Shown one piece after another: positions 1 to 8,868 of a stretch of DNA of 64,000 bases. The notes under the pieces are model-generated. The model was not told where the DNA came from. It made no database searches and saw only the letters and a list, made by a program, of their open reading frames with translations. The stretch comes from CAVRAZ01 sp963719135 (GTDB lineage: Bacteria > Pseudomonadota > Gammaproteobacteria > DSM-19610). The stretch lies in assembly GCA_963719135.1 (NCBI GenBank), contig CAVRAZ010000006.1, forward strand, positions 573,890-637,889, read 5' to 3'. Each line of letters starts with the position of its first letter. Position 1 is the stretch's first letter. The position numbers and the translations under genes were made by a program.

Positions 1-1
1 G

Positions 2-169
2 GAACGGCGCGGACTGACCGTATACAGGCACGGTCTGGAGCGCGGCGTCCTGTTGCGGCCACTGGGAAACGTCGTCTATTTCATGCCCCCGTACGTGATC
101 ACGGAAAGCGAAATCGACCTGATGATTCGCGTGGCCGGCGAAGGCATCGCAAAAGCGACTGCAGACTGA
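2..169 (+). CDS. bioA: BioA C-terminal fragment (adenosylmethionine-8-amino-7-oxononanoate aminotransferase)
   Basis: This open frame enters from the left edge and ends at TGA 167-169; only about 55 C-terminal residues are visible. The stretch reading RPLGNVVYFMPPYVIT resembles the conserved C-terminal segment of BioA, the PLP enzyme that makes 7,8-diaminopelargonic acid in biotin synthesis. The catalytic lysine lies outside the window. It is followed 6 bases later by rsmE in the same direction, a pairing I know from other gammaproteobacteria. Other class-III aminotransferases share this tail, so the exact member is inferred from that motif. Confidence 0.75.
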   Translation, partial: ERRGLTVYRHGLERGVLLRPLGNVVYFMPPYVITESEIDLMIRVAGEGIAKATAD

Positions 170-175
170 GACCCT

Positions 176-910
176 GTGCGCGTTCCCCGCATCCATACCG
201 TCCAGCCGCTTCGGGCAGGGGCCCTGGTCAAGCTCGAACCCCAAGCATCCCACCACCTGTCACGGGTCTTGCGGCTGGACGCAGGCGCGTCGATCATCGT
301 CTTCAACGGCGGCCCATCCGAATTCACGGCATCGATCGACTCCGTGGCCAGGGAATGTGTGAACCTGCGCATCGGGGACGAACGGATTCCCGTACGCGAA
401 TCGCCGCTGCGCATCCACCTGGGTCAGGGCATATCGCGCGGTGAGCGTATGGATTACACCCTGCAAAAATCGGTTGAACTGGGTGTAACGAGCGTCACGC
501 CGCTTTGGGTCGCGCGCACCCAGATACGGCTGGAGGGAAAGCGCCTGGAAAAACGGCTCGAACACTGGCGCGGCATCATCCGCTCAGCCTGCGAACAGTC
601 GGGGCGGCTGAGGATACCGGCGTTGCAGACAGCAGTGACGCTGGATGACTGGGCCGCGCACCTGCCGGCGGATTGCCGGAAACTGCTGTTGGACCCTGAG
701 GCGGATAGTTCCCTTCGCGGCCAGACCGCACCGGAGGTCGATGTCGCGATATTGATCGGTCCCGAGGGCGGCCTGGAACCGGCAGAGATTTCCCGAGCCC
801 GGTCGCTGGGTTTTGTCGGCGTCAAATTAGGGCCGCGTGTCCTGCGAACCGAAACGGCGGCCGTTGCAGCGCTGAGTGTACTGCAGGCATTCTGGGGCGA
901 TCTGGCTTAG
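176..910 (+). CDS. rsmE: 16S rRNA m3U1498 methyltransferase RsmE
   Basis: A 244-residue SPOUT-class methyltransferase that methylates N3 of U1498 in 16S rRNA using SAM. The start is GTG; the resulting N-terminus MRVPRIHT matches the usual RsmE beginning. The trefoil-knot SAM site is clear near the C-terminus: LIGPEGGLEPAEI followed by LGPRVLRTETA. Family length is about 240-250, so the gene is complete. It sits 6 bases after bioA and is probably co-transcribed with it. The Shine-Dalgarno sequence is weak. Confidence 0.95.
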   Translation: MRVPRIHTVQPLRAGALVKLEPQASHHLSRVLRLDAGASIIVFNGGPSEFTASIDSVARECVNLRIGDERIPVRESPLRIHLGQGISRGERMDYTLQKSVELGVTSVTPLWVARTQIRLEGKRLEKRLEHWRGIIRSACEQSGRLRIPALQTAVTLDDWAAHLPADCRKLLLDPEADSSLRGQTAPEVDVAILIGPEGGLEPAEISRARSLGFVGVKLGPRVLRTETAAVAALSVLQAFWGDLA

Positions 911-1144
911 CCGGCCGCCAGTATGCGCGGGCATAGGTCGTGTTACGGATGTGGGCGCTGCGCGCGTCGATAGGTTTCCGGGATCCGTGGAGATTTCGCG
1001 CACAGACGCCATGCGGAGCTGGTGAACCAAGAAGACATTACGGGTCCGGTTGTCGAGGGCGCTGGAACAAACGGCAGCCCGACTTTGCACGCCTCTGCAG
1101 GACCATGCCGCGAACGGTATTCGCCTCTCGTCGTCTTGCCGATC

Positions 1145-1615
1145 TCAACTGAAATTGCGCCACATCTTTTCGACTCGTTCCTGGACCAGCGGCATGTTGG
1201 GGATCATTGCCTCGGCATCGCCCATCCGCACGCGGCAGACGACGGCCTCCGATTTGTTGTCGGTATGGAAGACCTCGCCCAGCATATCCGCATCGGCAAC
1301 GATGATTCGGGGAATACCGGTCATGACCACCGCAAAGAAATCCAGGGTCGCATCGGGGCGGGTGCTGTTCATGATGGCAAGATGCGGGTTACGCCGTGCG
1401 CGCGAGGCCGCATCGCCGCACATTGCCTCAATCGATACGACCGGAATCCGCCGCCCGCGCCAGCGTAGCGCACCCACGCACCACTCCTCGCTCGCACTCA
1501 ACACTTCCAGGGGCTGGTACCCCACCACCTCGGCGACCGCGATATTCGGCACCAACATGCCGAATCCCTGCAGAGGCATCCAAAGGCTGCGAACCGATTC
1601 AACCATCGCGTTCAT
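1145..1615 (-). CDS. chpC: ChpC-like CheW-domain protein
   Basis: A single CheW-like domain of about 156 residues, last gene of the minus-strand Pil-Chp cluster. It has the CheW pattern of a hydrophobic strand after a short N-terminus, then a strand of the form GALRWRGRRIPVVSIE that corresponds to the CheW V-x-G-x-I-x-P region. Position directly after the ChpB-like methylesterase matches chpC of Pseudomonas, where ChpC links receptors to the ChpA kinase. I chose ATG 1615, preceded by GGAAGCGG; a TTG at 1666 would overlap chpB by 23 bases and add 17 unconserved residues. Identity as ChpC rests on context. Confidence 0.75.
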   Translation of the reverse strand: MNAMVESVRSLWMPLQGFGMLVPNIAVAEVVGYQPLEVLSASEEWCVGALRWRGRRIPVVSIEAMCGDAASRARRNPHLAIMNSTRPDATLDFFAVVMTGIPRIIVADADMLGEVFHTDNKSEAVVCRVRMGDAEAMIPNMPLVQERVEKMWRNFS

Positions 1616-1643
1616 AACACCGCTTCCGAAATTCTGTTGTCGT

Positions 1644-2588
1644 TCATAACGGCGCCCGTCCCTCAAGCGTGCAGCGCCGGTACAAGGCCGCTGCCAGGGC
1701 TTCCGGCGTATCGCTCAGTTCAACCATACCGGCAGCCCGCGCGGCATCCGGAAGACCGGACACGACACAACTCGCGGCATCCTGCGCCCAGACAAAACCG
1801 CCCTGCCTGTTGATCGCCTCGCCGCCGTTCAGACCGTCCATGCCCACGCCGCTGAACAGAATGACGCCACACCGTCTGCCGTAGTGCCCGGCCAGCAACT
1901 CGAGGACGTCGTTCATGCTCGGCCGATTCGGCCTGCCCCAATCGCTATTTGTTACGTTCACCCGACCACCGGTCAGGGAAATCTTTCTGTCGGCCGGCAC
2001 GACCCACACCGTATCTGGATCAAGTTCCTGTCCGGCGCTCATGACTTCCACGTTGAGCCGGGTTCCGCGCGCGAGCTGAGCTGCAAGCAGGGACTGAAAT
2101 TCCTTTGCCATATGCTGAATGACCAGGAACACCACGCCCAGCCCTTCGGGCAGGCTTGCCAGGAAACGGCCAATGGCCTTGGGCCCGCCCACCGAAGCGC
2201 ACAGTGCTACCACCCATGCCGGCTCGGTACTCGCGCCGCCGGCCCGGCTTATCTTCCTTGCCTGGCCGGACCGCGCACCCAGCTCGCGCAGCTTCTGAAT
2301 GAGGCTTCCATCGAGCAATGCGCGCAAGGTAACGGGTCCACTGTGCAACAACACGGGTCTCGCCACGTGCTCCAGAAGACGGGTCACGTTATCGCGATGC
2401 GTTTCCTGGCCAAGTTCGATCAGCACCACATCCGCATCCGTGAGCTGCGAGTAGTCCGTATCATTACATCGGTACTGTCCCACTACAATGAGCCCCTCTT
2501 CCCGTTCGAGCTCCCGCACCGATGCAGTATCCAGCTCCCTGGCCGCGAACACCGCGACCTTCAGCGGAGGCGCGCCCCCTTCACCCAT
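1644..2588 (-). CDS. chpB: ChpB-like protein-glutamate methylesterase (CheB family)
   Basis: 314 residues. The C-terminal half is a CheB methylesterase domain with the catalytic set visible: Ser132 in CASVGGP, His159 in VIQHM and Asp251 in GVGMDGLNGG. It should remove methyl groups from PilJ glutamates. The N-terminal ~110 residues are receiver-like but lack the paired acidic residues, and Glu58 (VVLIELG) stands where the phospho-accepting Asp normally is. ATG 2588 overlaps the chpA stop by 8 bases, indicating translational coupling; longer in-frame extension reads into chpA sequence. The matching methyltransferase gene (pilK) is not in this cluster. Confidence 0.88.
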   Translation of the reverse strand: MGEGGAPPLKVAVFAARELDTASVRELEREEGLIVVGQYRCNDTDYSQLTDADVVLIELGQETHRDNVTRLLEHVARPVLLHSGPVTLRALLDGSLIQKLRELGARSGQARKISRAGGASTEPAWVVALCASVGGPKAIGRFLASLPEGLGVVFLVIQHMAKEFQSLLAAQLARGTRLNVEVMSAGQELDPDTVWVVPADRKISLTGGRVNVTNSDWGRPNRPSMNDVLELLAGHYGRRCGVILFSGVGMDGLNGGEAINRQGGFVWAQDAASCVVSGLPDAARAAGMVELSDTPEALAAALYRRCTLEGRAPL

Positions 2589-5500
2589 GGAGCGCGGGTC
2601 TCCCCAGAAGCGAATTGATATTCTCAAGCAACTCGCTTTCCTGGAAGGGTTTGCCCAGGTACCGTTCGACGCCGATCTCCATCGCCCGCTGACGGTGCTT
2701 GTCACCTGTGCGCGATGTGATCATGATGATGGGTATCTGTTTCAGCCCTGGCTCGTTGCGCACGTGGGTTGCGAGTTCGAAACCGTCCATGCGCGGCATT
2801 TCGATGTCCAGCAGCATGACATCCGGTACAATGTCATTCAGTTTGGCCACCGCGTCCACGCCGTCCTTCGCGGTGACAACACGCATGCCATGTCGTTCAA
2901 GCAATCGCCCGGTCACCTTGCGCACTGTAATCGAGTCGTCGACGACCATGACCGTAACTGTTTCCTTCCTTGGGGTGCGCTGGAATATTTCCTCCACTTT
3001 GGACAACGGGGAAATGCCGCCACGCAACAGCGCCGCGACGTCCAGAATCATGACCACGCGACCGTCACCGAGAATCGTGGCGCCGGAAATACCACGGACC
3101 GTACTGATCTGCGGACCCACGGACTTGACCACGATTTCACGGCTGCCCATCAGGCTGTCGACCTGGAGAGCCATGACGTAATCGCCGGCTTTGGCCAGCA
3201 ACATCGGCACCCGGCTCTGCGATGTGTTCAGATTCGGCTTGCACGCACCGAGCAGTTCGCCCAGATACCGCACTTCGTAATCGGTGCCGCCGTATTCCAG
3301 CTTCAGACCCGGATCGGCATAATGTTTAAGAAGCCGGTCACGCTCTACGCGAACGATACCCTGAATACTGGACAGCGGTATGGCGTAGGTGTTTTCGCTT
3401 ACCTCGACCAGCAGCGACTGATTGATCGCCAGCGTGAATGGAAGTCTTATTGTGAAGGTGGTACCGGCGCCCTGGACCGATTCAATATGCAGCGAACCAC
3501 CCAGTTGCCTGACCTCACTGTTGACGACATCCATGCCGACGCCGCGGCCGGCGACCTGGGAAATCTGCTTTGCGGTACTGAAACCGGTTTCCAGTATGAA
3601 CTGCAGCACTTGGTTGTCGGACAGACCGGCATCAGGCTGCATCAGGCCGCGTTCGATCGCCTTTTCTCGCACGCGCGCAAGGTTAATGCCGGCGCCGTCG
3701 TCCATGATGCGCAGCACAACGTCCGATGACTCGCGGCCAAAGGTGATGCGTATGGTACCGGTCTCCGGCTTGCCTGATGCGCTACGCTCCGCCGGTGATT
3801 CGATACCGTGGGAGATGGCATTGCGCAACATATGCTCGATGGGCGCGATGATACGATCTATGACTGTTCTGTCCAGTTCGCCGTCCGCTCCGCTGAGTTC
3901 CAGCTCAGCCTTCTTGCCAAGCTCCTGGCAGGTCTGGCGTACGATACGCCGCATGCGCGGCGCAAGCCCCAGGAACGGCACCATGCGGGTGTGCATCAGT
4001 CCTTCCTGCAGCTCGGTATTGACGCGCGCCTGCTGAAGCAGCAGCGTTTCCGACTCTCGTGTTACGTTCTCCAGCAGGTTCTGCAGACTGTTGAGGTCGG
4101 CGACGCTTTCCATGAGCGAACGCGACAATTGTTGCAGATGGGAATAGCGGTCCATCTCCAAAGGATCGAAGTCTGCGTCGCCGGATTCGATCTCACGCTC
4201 GTACCGGAACAGGATCTGCGCTTCTGTTTCGATCTCCAGCTTGCGCAGTTGATCCCGTAGACGAGCAATTGTCTGATCCATTTCCATCAGGTTGAAGCGC
4301 AACGCACCCACCTGCTGTTCGATGCGCGCACGGTAAATACTCACTTCGCCGGCATTATTAACCAGTGAATCCAGAAGGTCCGCGCGCACGCGCACCAGTT
4401 CATGCGATTCGCGCGGCTGGGTACGGCGGTCCAGCTGCGGAAATTCGTCGACCCGACCGGCCTCTTTGCGGGCCGACTGAACGCTTTCGGTCGCGACTGC
4501 CATCGGCTCGTTCGCCGGCACCGGCTGCTCGTGGCGTAATATCTCCAGTTTGTTGCACAGGTCTTCCGCTGGCTCGAGCGGCTCTGCAGTAGCCAGCTTG
4601 CCGACCATGGCAACGGCCCGGTCCAATGCCGCTTCCAGGGCGCTGAACACCGCTCCTGACACGGCTGACCTGCTTTCCGCCAGGTCGACGATGAACGATT
4701 CCATGGCGTGTGAAAGGTCGCCGATTGCGCTGATGCCGGCCATGCGAGCGCCGCCCTTGAGGGTGTGGAGGTTGCGTTGCAGCCTGGCCACAAGCGCCTT
4801 GTCCTCCGGAGCGTGTTTCCAGGCCTGTAGCGCGCTTTCGCTCTGTTCCAGAACGTCATTGGCCTCCTCGATAAAAATCCGCGTCAACTCAGGATCGACG
4901 CCGTCGACCTCGACTGCAGCGGCGACTTCCGGCCTAACCTGCTCCCCCTCGGACGCCTCACCTTCGAACGCGGGACGCGATTCCCGTCTTTCCACCGCGT
5001 CGAGGCGGCCAATGATATCGACTGCATCGATCAACGGTGCACGCCTGCGCACCAGCTCCAGTTGTTGGGTCAGAACATCGTGCGCCATCACGCACTGCTG
5101 CACCGCGTCGTCGGGCGATACAACCCGGTCGGCGGCGATTGCGTTGACCAGGGATTCCATCGCATGCGTAAGATTCGCGACTGGCGCCAGATCAGCCATG
5201 CGGGCGCCGCCCTTGAGCGTGTGCAGTTCCCGCTGCAGTTGCTCAAGTGACAACAGGTCACCGCGGTCGTGCGACCAGTGTGCGAGCGCTTCGTCACTAC
5301 GCGCCAGTATCTCACCACTTTCCTCGACGAATATCTGCAGCAATTCCTCGTCTATGTCGGCGTAGTGATCCTGTCCGGAATCGACGACCATGTCCGCGGG
5401 TACAGATTCCGTGTCAACCGGCTCGGCTGCGGCCTCCTCCTCCGCTTGGATTCCAAGCGGGAATTCGTCCCCGGCTTCGTCGAGAATTGCGCGCGACGTG

Positions 5501-8500
5501 TCCTCCGATAACTCTCCGATGGATGCGTTTTCCCACCCCGCTCCGCTCTCGATTCCGGCATCCGGGGTCCGCCATTCAGCCGCTGCCTGCTGAGCGCCAT
5601 AGACTCGTGCGATAAAATCGGCAAGCGATTCCGGTTCGTCGATTCGGTCAGGCAGCTTTGCCAGGATGTCCCGCATCATTGCCTGACCGACCAATAGCAT
5701 GTCAAAGCCGTCGTCCGACAGCTGCACATCGGTATCCGCCAGCACCCTGGAATAGCGCTCGAGCGCAGCCGCAACTTCCGCCATCGGCGTGACCGAGGCC
5801 ATGTTGGCGCTGCCGTGCAAAGTATGCAGCGCCCTCGTGAGTTCTTCCGTCACACGAAATTCGCCGCTGTTCAGGTAGCGGTCGATGGTCGCCAGATGCA
5901 CCAGCGACTCGGCCTTGAAAATCTCATACAGAACCGGATCCATCAAATTCCGGATATCATTGGTTTCCATGCATTCCGGTGTTGAAACGGGCTCAAGGGT
6001 GCCGGCACCGCCGTCGAGTTGTTCCAGCTTCTCGCTCACGGGCGCCAAGGCTTCCCCGGTGAACTCCAGATCCGAAGCCGACGTTTCTTCGCTGCCTTGG
6101 TCCCCTGGAACGGATTGGCTGCGTTCGTCCGGTTCCGGCTCCAGCGCCACGTCGTTCGCCTCATTGTCGACTGCCGCCAGCGCCCCGGGCGTCTCAAGCC
6201 AATAGTCCGCGACCGGCTGGCCTTCGACAACCGCATTGGCCGCAGCCATCAGCTTGTGGGCGGGCAGGGTCAGCGGAGCGCCATCCTTGATCTGGGCTGC
6301 CAGAACAGGCAGCGTCTGCCTGGCTTTCTCCAGCAGATCGACGATAACAGGTGTGGGCTCGAGCGTACCGTCGATCACACGGTTCAACATGTTCTCATAG
6401 GACCAGGCGAACTCGCCGATGCGCTTAGCGCCAACCAGTCGCCCACTTCCCTTGAGCGTATGGAACGAACGGCGCAGAGTCGACAACGATTCCTTGTCCT
6501 CAGGGTTATCCATCCATGCGGGCAGGCTTTCGCTAATTGCGGTGATTTCCTCTTCGGCCTCCTCGACGAATATTTCAGTAATCTCGTCGTCGTTGTCCTC
6601 GCCGATAATGGCCAGATCCGCCATATCCACGTCGAATTCAAACTGGCCCGGGGGAGCCGACTGTAGGTCAAGTACTCCGATGGTCTGGCGCGCCGCCTCC
6701 AAGGACTCTACGCTCACGGTCTTGGACGTATCGGCATGCGAATCCGCCGGTTCGGCTACACTGTCCTCGTCGAGCATGCCGGGCTCTGAATCTGCAGACT
6801 CATTGGATGACAACGTCGTCAGATCGATATCGACCGGCACGTGCGGCGTCTGTTCGATGGATTCCCCAGCCGATTCAGCAGTCTGTTCGTCGGCCGGCGC
6901 AAGTTCCTGATCGGGCGACGTCGAATAGACTTCGGCTACCACTTCGGCATCTGGCGGCTCCTGAACGGGGTCGGTTGCACCGGCGTCGTCACGCTCCGAT
7001 ACGCGCGTTGCTTCCCCGACCGACCGGACTCCCAGTGCCTCCAGGCTCTGTTCGGCCTTGTCCATCGCCGACTCGCTGAAGAGGCGGCGTTCACGCAGCC
7101 CCTCGACGTAATATTCGACACCGCAAATCGCGTCCGCCAGAAGATCCATTGCGTCTCGGCCGAGGACATTGGCATCGAATTTAACGTCCCTTCTTAGATA
7201 GAGCAGCACTGCTCCCAGTAGCGACGCGGCGCGCGTTTCGCCGAGCAATAGCAGGCTTCCTTTGACCTGTGCAAACAACTGAACCGTCTCGTCAAGGAGT
7301 GACTTGTCGGCTTCCCGGATGAAGTTGACGAATGCGTCCTTGCCTCGCGTCAGGTCCATGATCGCTTCACTAAGCACAACGTCCCGGACTTGATCGAATT
7401 CGGACCGAGTCATCGCGTCTTCCGGATCAACGCCCTCCTCGGCGGCCACGACACGGCGGCCGTGCGCCATGCCGTCCAGCGCCGATTCGACCAGAATCAG
7501 CGTACCGGCAATTTCCATCAGGGAAGATTCGTCCGGCATCCCACCCGCTTCAACGGAATCCTCGAGTGCGCACGCCTTGTCCAGAACGGCCTTGCGCTGC
7601 CCCCCCATGCCCAGCATACCCAGAGTGTCGGACATGGCACGAAGACTTTCGGCAATTGGCGGCACTCCGGCGACATTGCTGCAGCCATCGCGAATGACGC
7701 CATCCAGGTTCTCCTTGAGTTTGGCCAGTTCCTCCTTCAAAACGCCAGCGACGGTCTTGAACAGGTCAGTGTTGGAGCCCGCCAGGCTCTCCTTGGCCGC
7801 ATCCACGTCGTCCTTGCAGGGCATGATCTCGGAAAGGCGGAACGCTTCGCGAATCTCCGCCGCCTTTGAATCCGTGCTTCCGGACTGACCAACGTAGAAA
7901 AGCAGGTTCTGGCTGAGTTCATCGATTTCCACGCGCGATATTGCCGATTCGTCTTCATCGATGACGTTGCGCAGACACCGATCCAGCTTGCCGAGCAACA
8001 GCTTGATCGCTGCATTGGCATGCAAGGTCTCGTCCTTCAGCGCCGCGACAACTCCGGTTGCAATCCACCAGGCCCGAGCCATGGCATCGCTGCCGGAAAA
8101 AGCGATCATTGACTCCGCCGCTTCTCCCAGGGTATTTAGCGCAAAATCGACGTTCTGGTCGCGGAAAACGCCCAACAGTGCAACCTGAAAACGGTGACGC
8201 AATTCTTTCACAGACCGCCTTGCATCGACTGCGCCAGCGCATTTTCCGGCCCCCGTCGGAAGCGCGCCGCCCAGGTCGGGCGCAAACAGTCGGCTCTCTG
8301 ACAACAGATGCTCCCCTCTCAACGCGCGCAGGTCGTTGAGCAAGGGCAACAGAACGATGGGCACATCCCGGTAGCCGGCTGCAAGACGGTCCAGGTAATC
8401 CGGCAACTGCAGAATGGACCGCATCAGAACTTCATAGGCGTCGTCGCGCTGGCGGATCCTGTCGGCCTTGAACGCCCGGACGAGGTGCTCCATTTCCTCC

Positions 8501-8700
8501 GCAAGCATGGCGGCACCGTAGATTTCGACCATCTGCAACGTACCGTAGACCTGATGCAGACAGGCTTCCAACGTATCCAGATGGGACGACTCGGACGGGC
8601 TCCCGACATAGGCCTCCAAGGCCTGGCGTCCCTGTTTTAGGGATTCGTCCAGTTCGGTCTTTACCCATTTCAGGGTGCTGAAGTCGATTGCATCGTTCAT
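2581..8700 (-). CDS. chpA: ChpA/PilL-type hybrid chemosensory histidine kinase
   Basis: A 2039-residue CheA-type kinase of the type IV pilus chemosensory system. Hpt-like modules carry His49 (LHQVYG), His747 (FHTLKGSGR), His959 (LHTLHGSANM), His1160 and His1312 (both LHTLKGGARM); an additional module at about residue 477 has Ala in the His position (FAQVKGS). A dimerisation region and HATPase follow (N-box near residue 1625, HMLRNAISHG), then a CheW-like domain and a C-terminal receiver with phospho-acceptor Asp1965 (MLLDIEMPRMDG). Acidic Ala/Glu linkers separate modules. The start ATG 8700 has a strong GGAGAAGGA site upstream. It would phosphorylate PilG and PilH. Confidence 0.95.
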   Translation of the reverse strand: MNDAIDFSTLKWVKTELDESLKQGRQALEAYVGSPSESSHLDTLEACLHQVYGTLQMVEIYGAAMLAEEMEHLVRAFKADRIRQRDDAYEVLMRSILQLPDYLDRLAAGYRDVPIVLLPLLNDLRALRGEHLLSESRLFAPDLGGALPTGAGKCAGAVDARRSVKELRHRFQVALLGVFRDQNVDFALNTLGEAAESMIAFSGSDAMARAWWIATGVVAALKDETLHANAAIKLLLGKLDRCLRNVIDEDESAISRVEIDELSQNLLFYVGQSGSTDSKAAEIREAFRLSEIMPCKDDVDAAKESLAGSNTDLFKTVAGVLKEELAKLKENLDGVIRDGCSNVAGVPPIAESLRAMSDTLGMLGMGGQRKAVLDKACALEDSVEAGGMPDESSLMEIAGTLILVESALDGMAHGRRVVAAEEGVDPEDAMTRSEFDQVRDVVLSEAIMDLTRGKDAFVNFIREADKSLLDETVQLFAQVKGSLLLLGETRAASLLGAVLLYLRRDVKFDANVLGRDAMDLLADAICGVEYYVEGLRERRLFSESAMDKAEQSLEALGVRSVGEATRVSERDDAGATDPVQEPPDAEVVAEVYSTSPDQELAPADEQTAESAGESIEQTPHVPVDIDLTTLSSNESADSEPGMLDEDSVAEPADSHADTSKTVSVESLEAARQTIGVLDLQSAPPGQFEFDVDMADLAIIGEDNDDEITEIFVEEAEEEITAISESLPAWMDNPEDKESLSTLRRSFHTLKGSGRLVGAKRIGEFAWSYENMLNRVIDGTLEPTPVIVDLLEKARQTLPVLAAQIKDGAPLTLPAHKLMAAANAVVEGQPVADYWLETPGALAAVDNEANDVALEPEPDERSQSVPGDQGSEETSASDLEFTGEALAPVSEKLEQLDGGAGTLEPVSTPECMETNDIRNLMDPVLYEIFKAESLVHLATIDRYLNSGEFRVTEELTRALHTLHGSANMASVTPMAEVAAALERYSRVLADTDVQLSDDGFDMLLVGQAMMRDILAKLPDRIDEPESLADFIARVYGAQQAAAEWRTPDAGIESGAGWENASIGELSEDTSRAILDEAGDEFPLGIQAEEEAAAEPVDTESVPADMVVDSGQDHYADIDEELLQIFVEESGEILARSDEALAHWSHDRGDLLSLEQLQRELHTLKGGARMADLAPVANLTHAMESLVNAIAADRVVSPDDAVQQCVMAHDVLTQQLELVRRRAPLIDAVDIIGRLDAVERRESRPAFEGEASEGEQVRPEVAAAVEVDGVDPELTRIFIEEANDVLEQSESALQAWKHAPEDKALVARLQRNLHTLKGGARMAGISAIGDLSHAMESFIVDLAESRSAVSGAVFSALEAALDRAVAMVGKLATAEPLEPAEDLCNKLEILRHEQPVPANEPMAVATESVQSARKEAGRVDEFPQLDRRTQPRESHELVRVRADLLDSLVNNAGEVSIYRARIEQQVGALRFNLMEMDQTIARLRDQLRKLEIETEAQILFRYEREIESGDADFDPLEMDRYSHLQQLSRSLMESVADLNSLQNLLENVTRESETLLLQQARVNTELQEGLMHTRMVPFLGLAPRMRRIVRQTCQELGKKAELELSGADGELDRTVIDRIIAPIEHMLRNAISHGIESPAERSASGKPETGTIRITFGRESSDVVLRIMDDGAGINLARVREKAIERGLMQPDAGLSDNQVLQFILETGFSTAKQISQVAGRGVGMDVVNSEVRQLGGSLHIESVQGAGTTFTIRLPFTLAINQSLLVEVSENTYAIPLSSIQGIVRVERDRLLKHYADPGLKLEYGGTDYEVRYLGELLGACKPNLNTSQSRVPMLLAKAGDYVMALQVDSLMGSREIVVKSVGPQISTVRGISGATILGDGRVVMILDVAALLRGGISPLSKVEEIFQRTPRKETVTVMVVDDSITVRKVTGRLLERHGMRVVTAKDGVDAVAKLNDIVPDVMLLDIEMPRMDGFELATHVRNEPGLKQIPIIMITSRTGDKHRQRAMEIGVERYLGKPFQESELLENINSLLGRPALHG

Positions 8701-8868
8701 TCTGTATCCTTCTCCACCCGCGCACGTCTCGGCACACAATCGGGCAGGTCAGTCTAACCCCAGTCCGGGACCCGGTTATCGGCAGCCCAATACACCCCAG
8801 ATCCTCGACCGCCGTGCTGCCACCCCGACTCCGGAGTGATCATACCAAAGCCACGACCGCCCGCGGTT

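Noticed and set aside
911..1144. Small frames in the 234-bp gap between rsmE and chpC
   Set aside because: No frame has a ribosome site or family similarity, and the region is between convergent genes.
2488..3729. 413-residue open frame on the plus strand opposite chpA
   Set aside because: It lies antisense to a well-supported kinase with conserved domains in every part; long antisense frames are expected in GC-rich coding DNA, and no family features appear in it.
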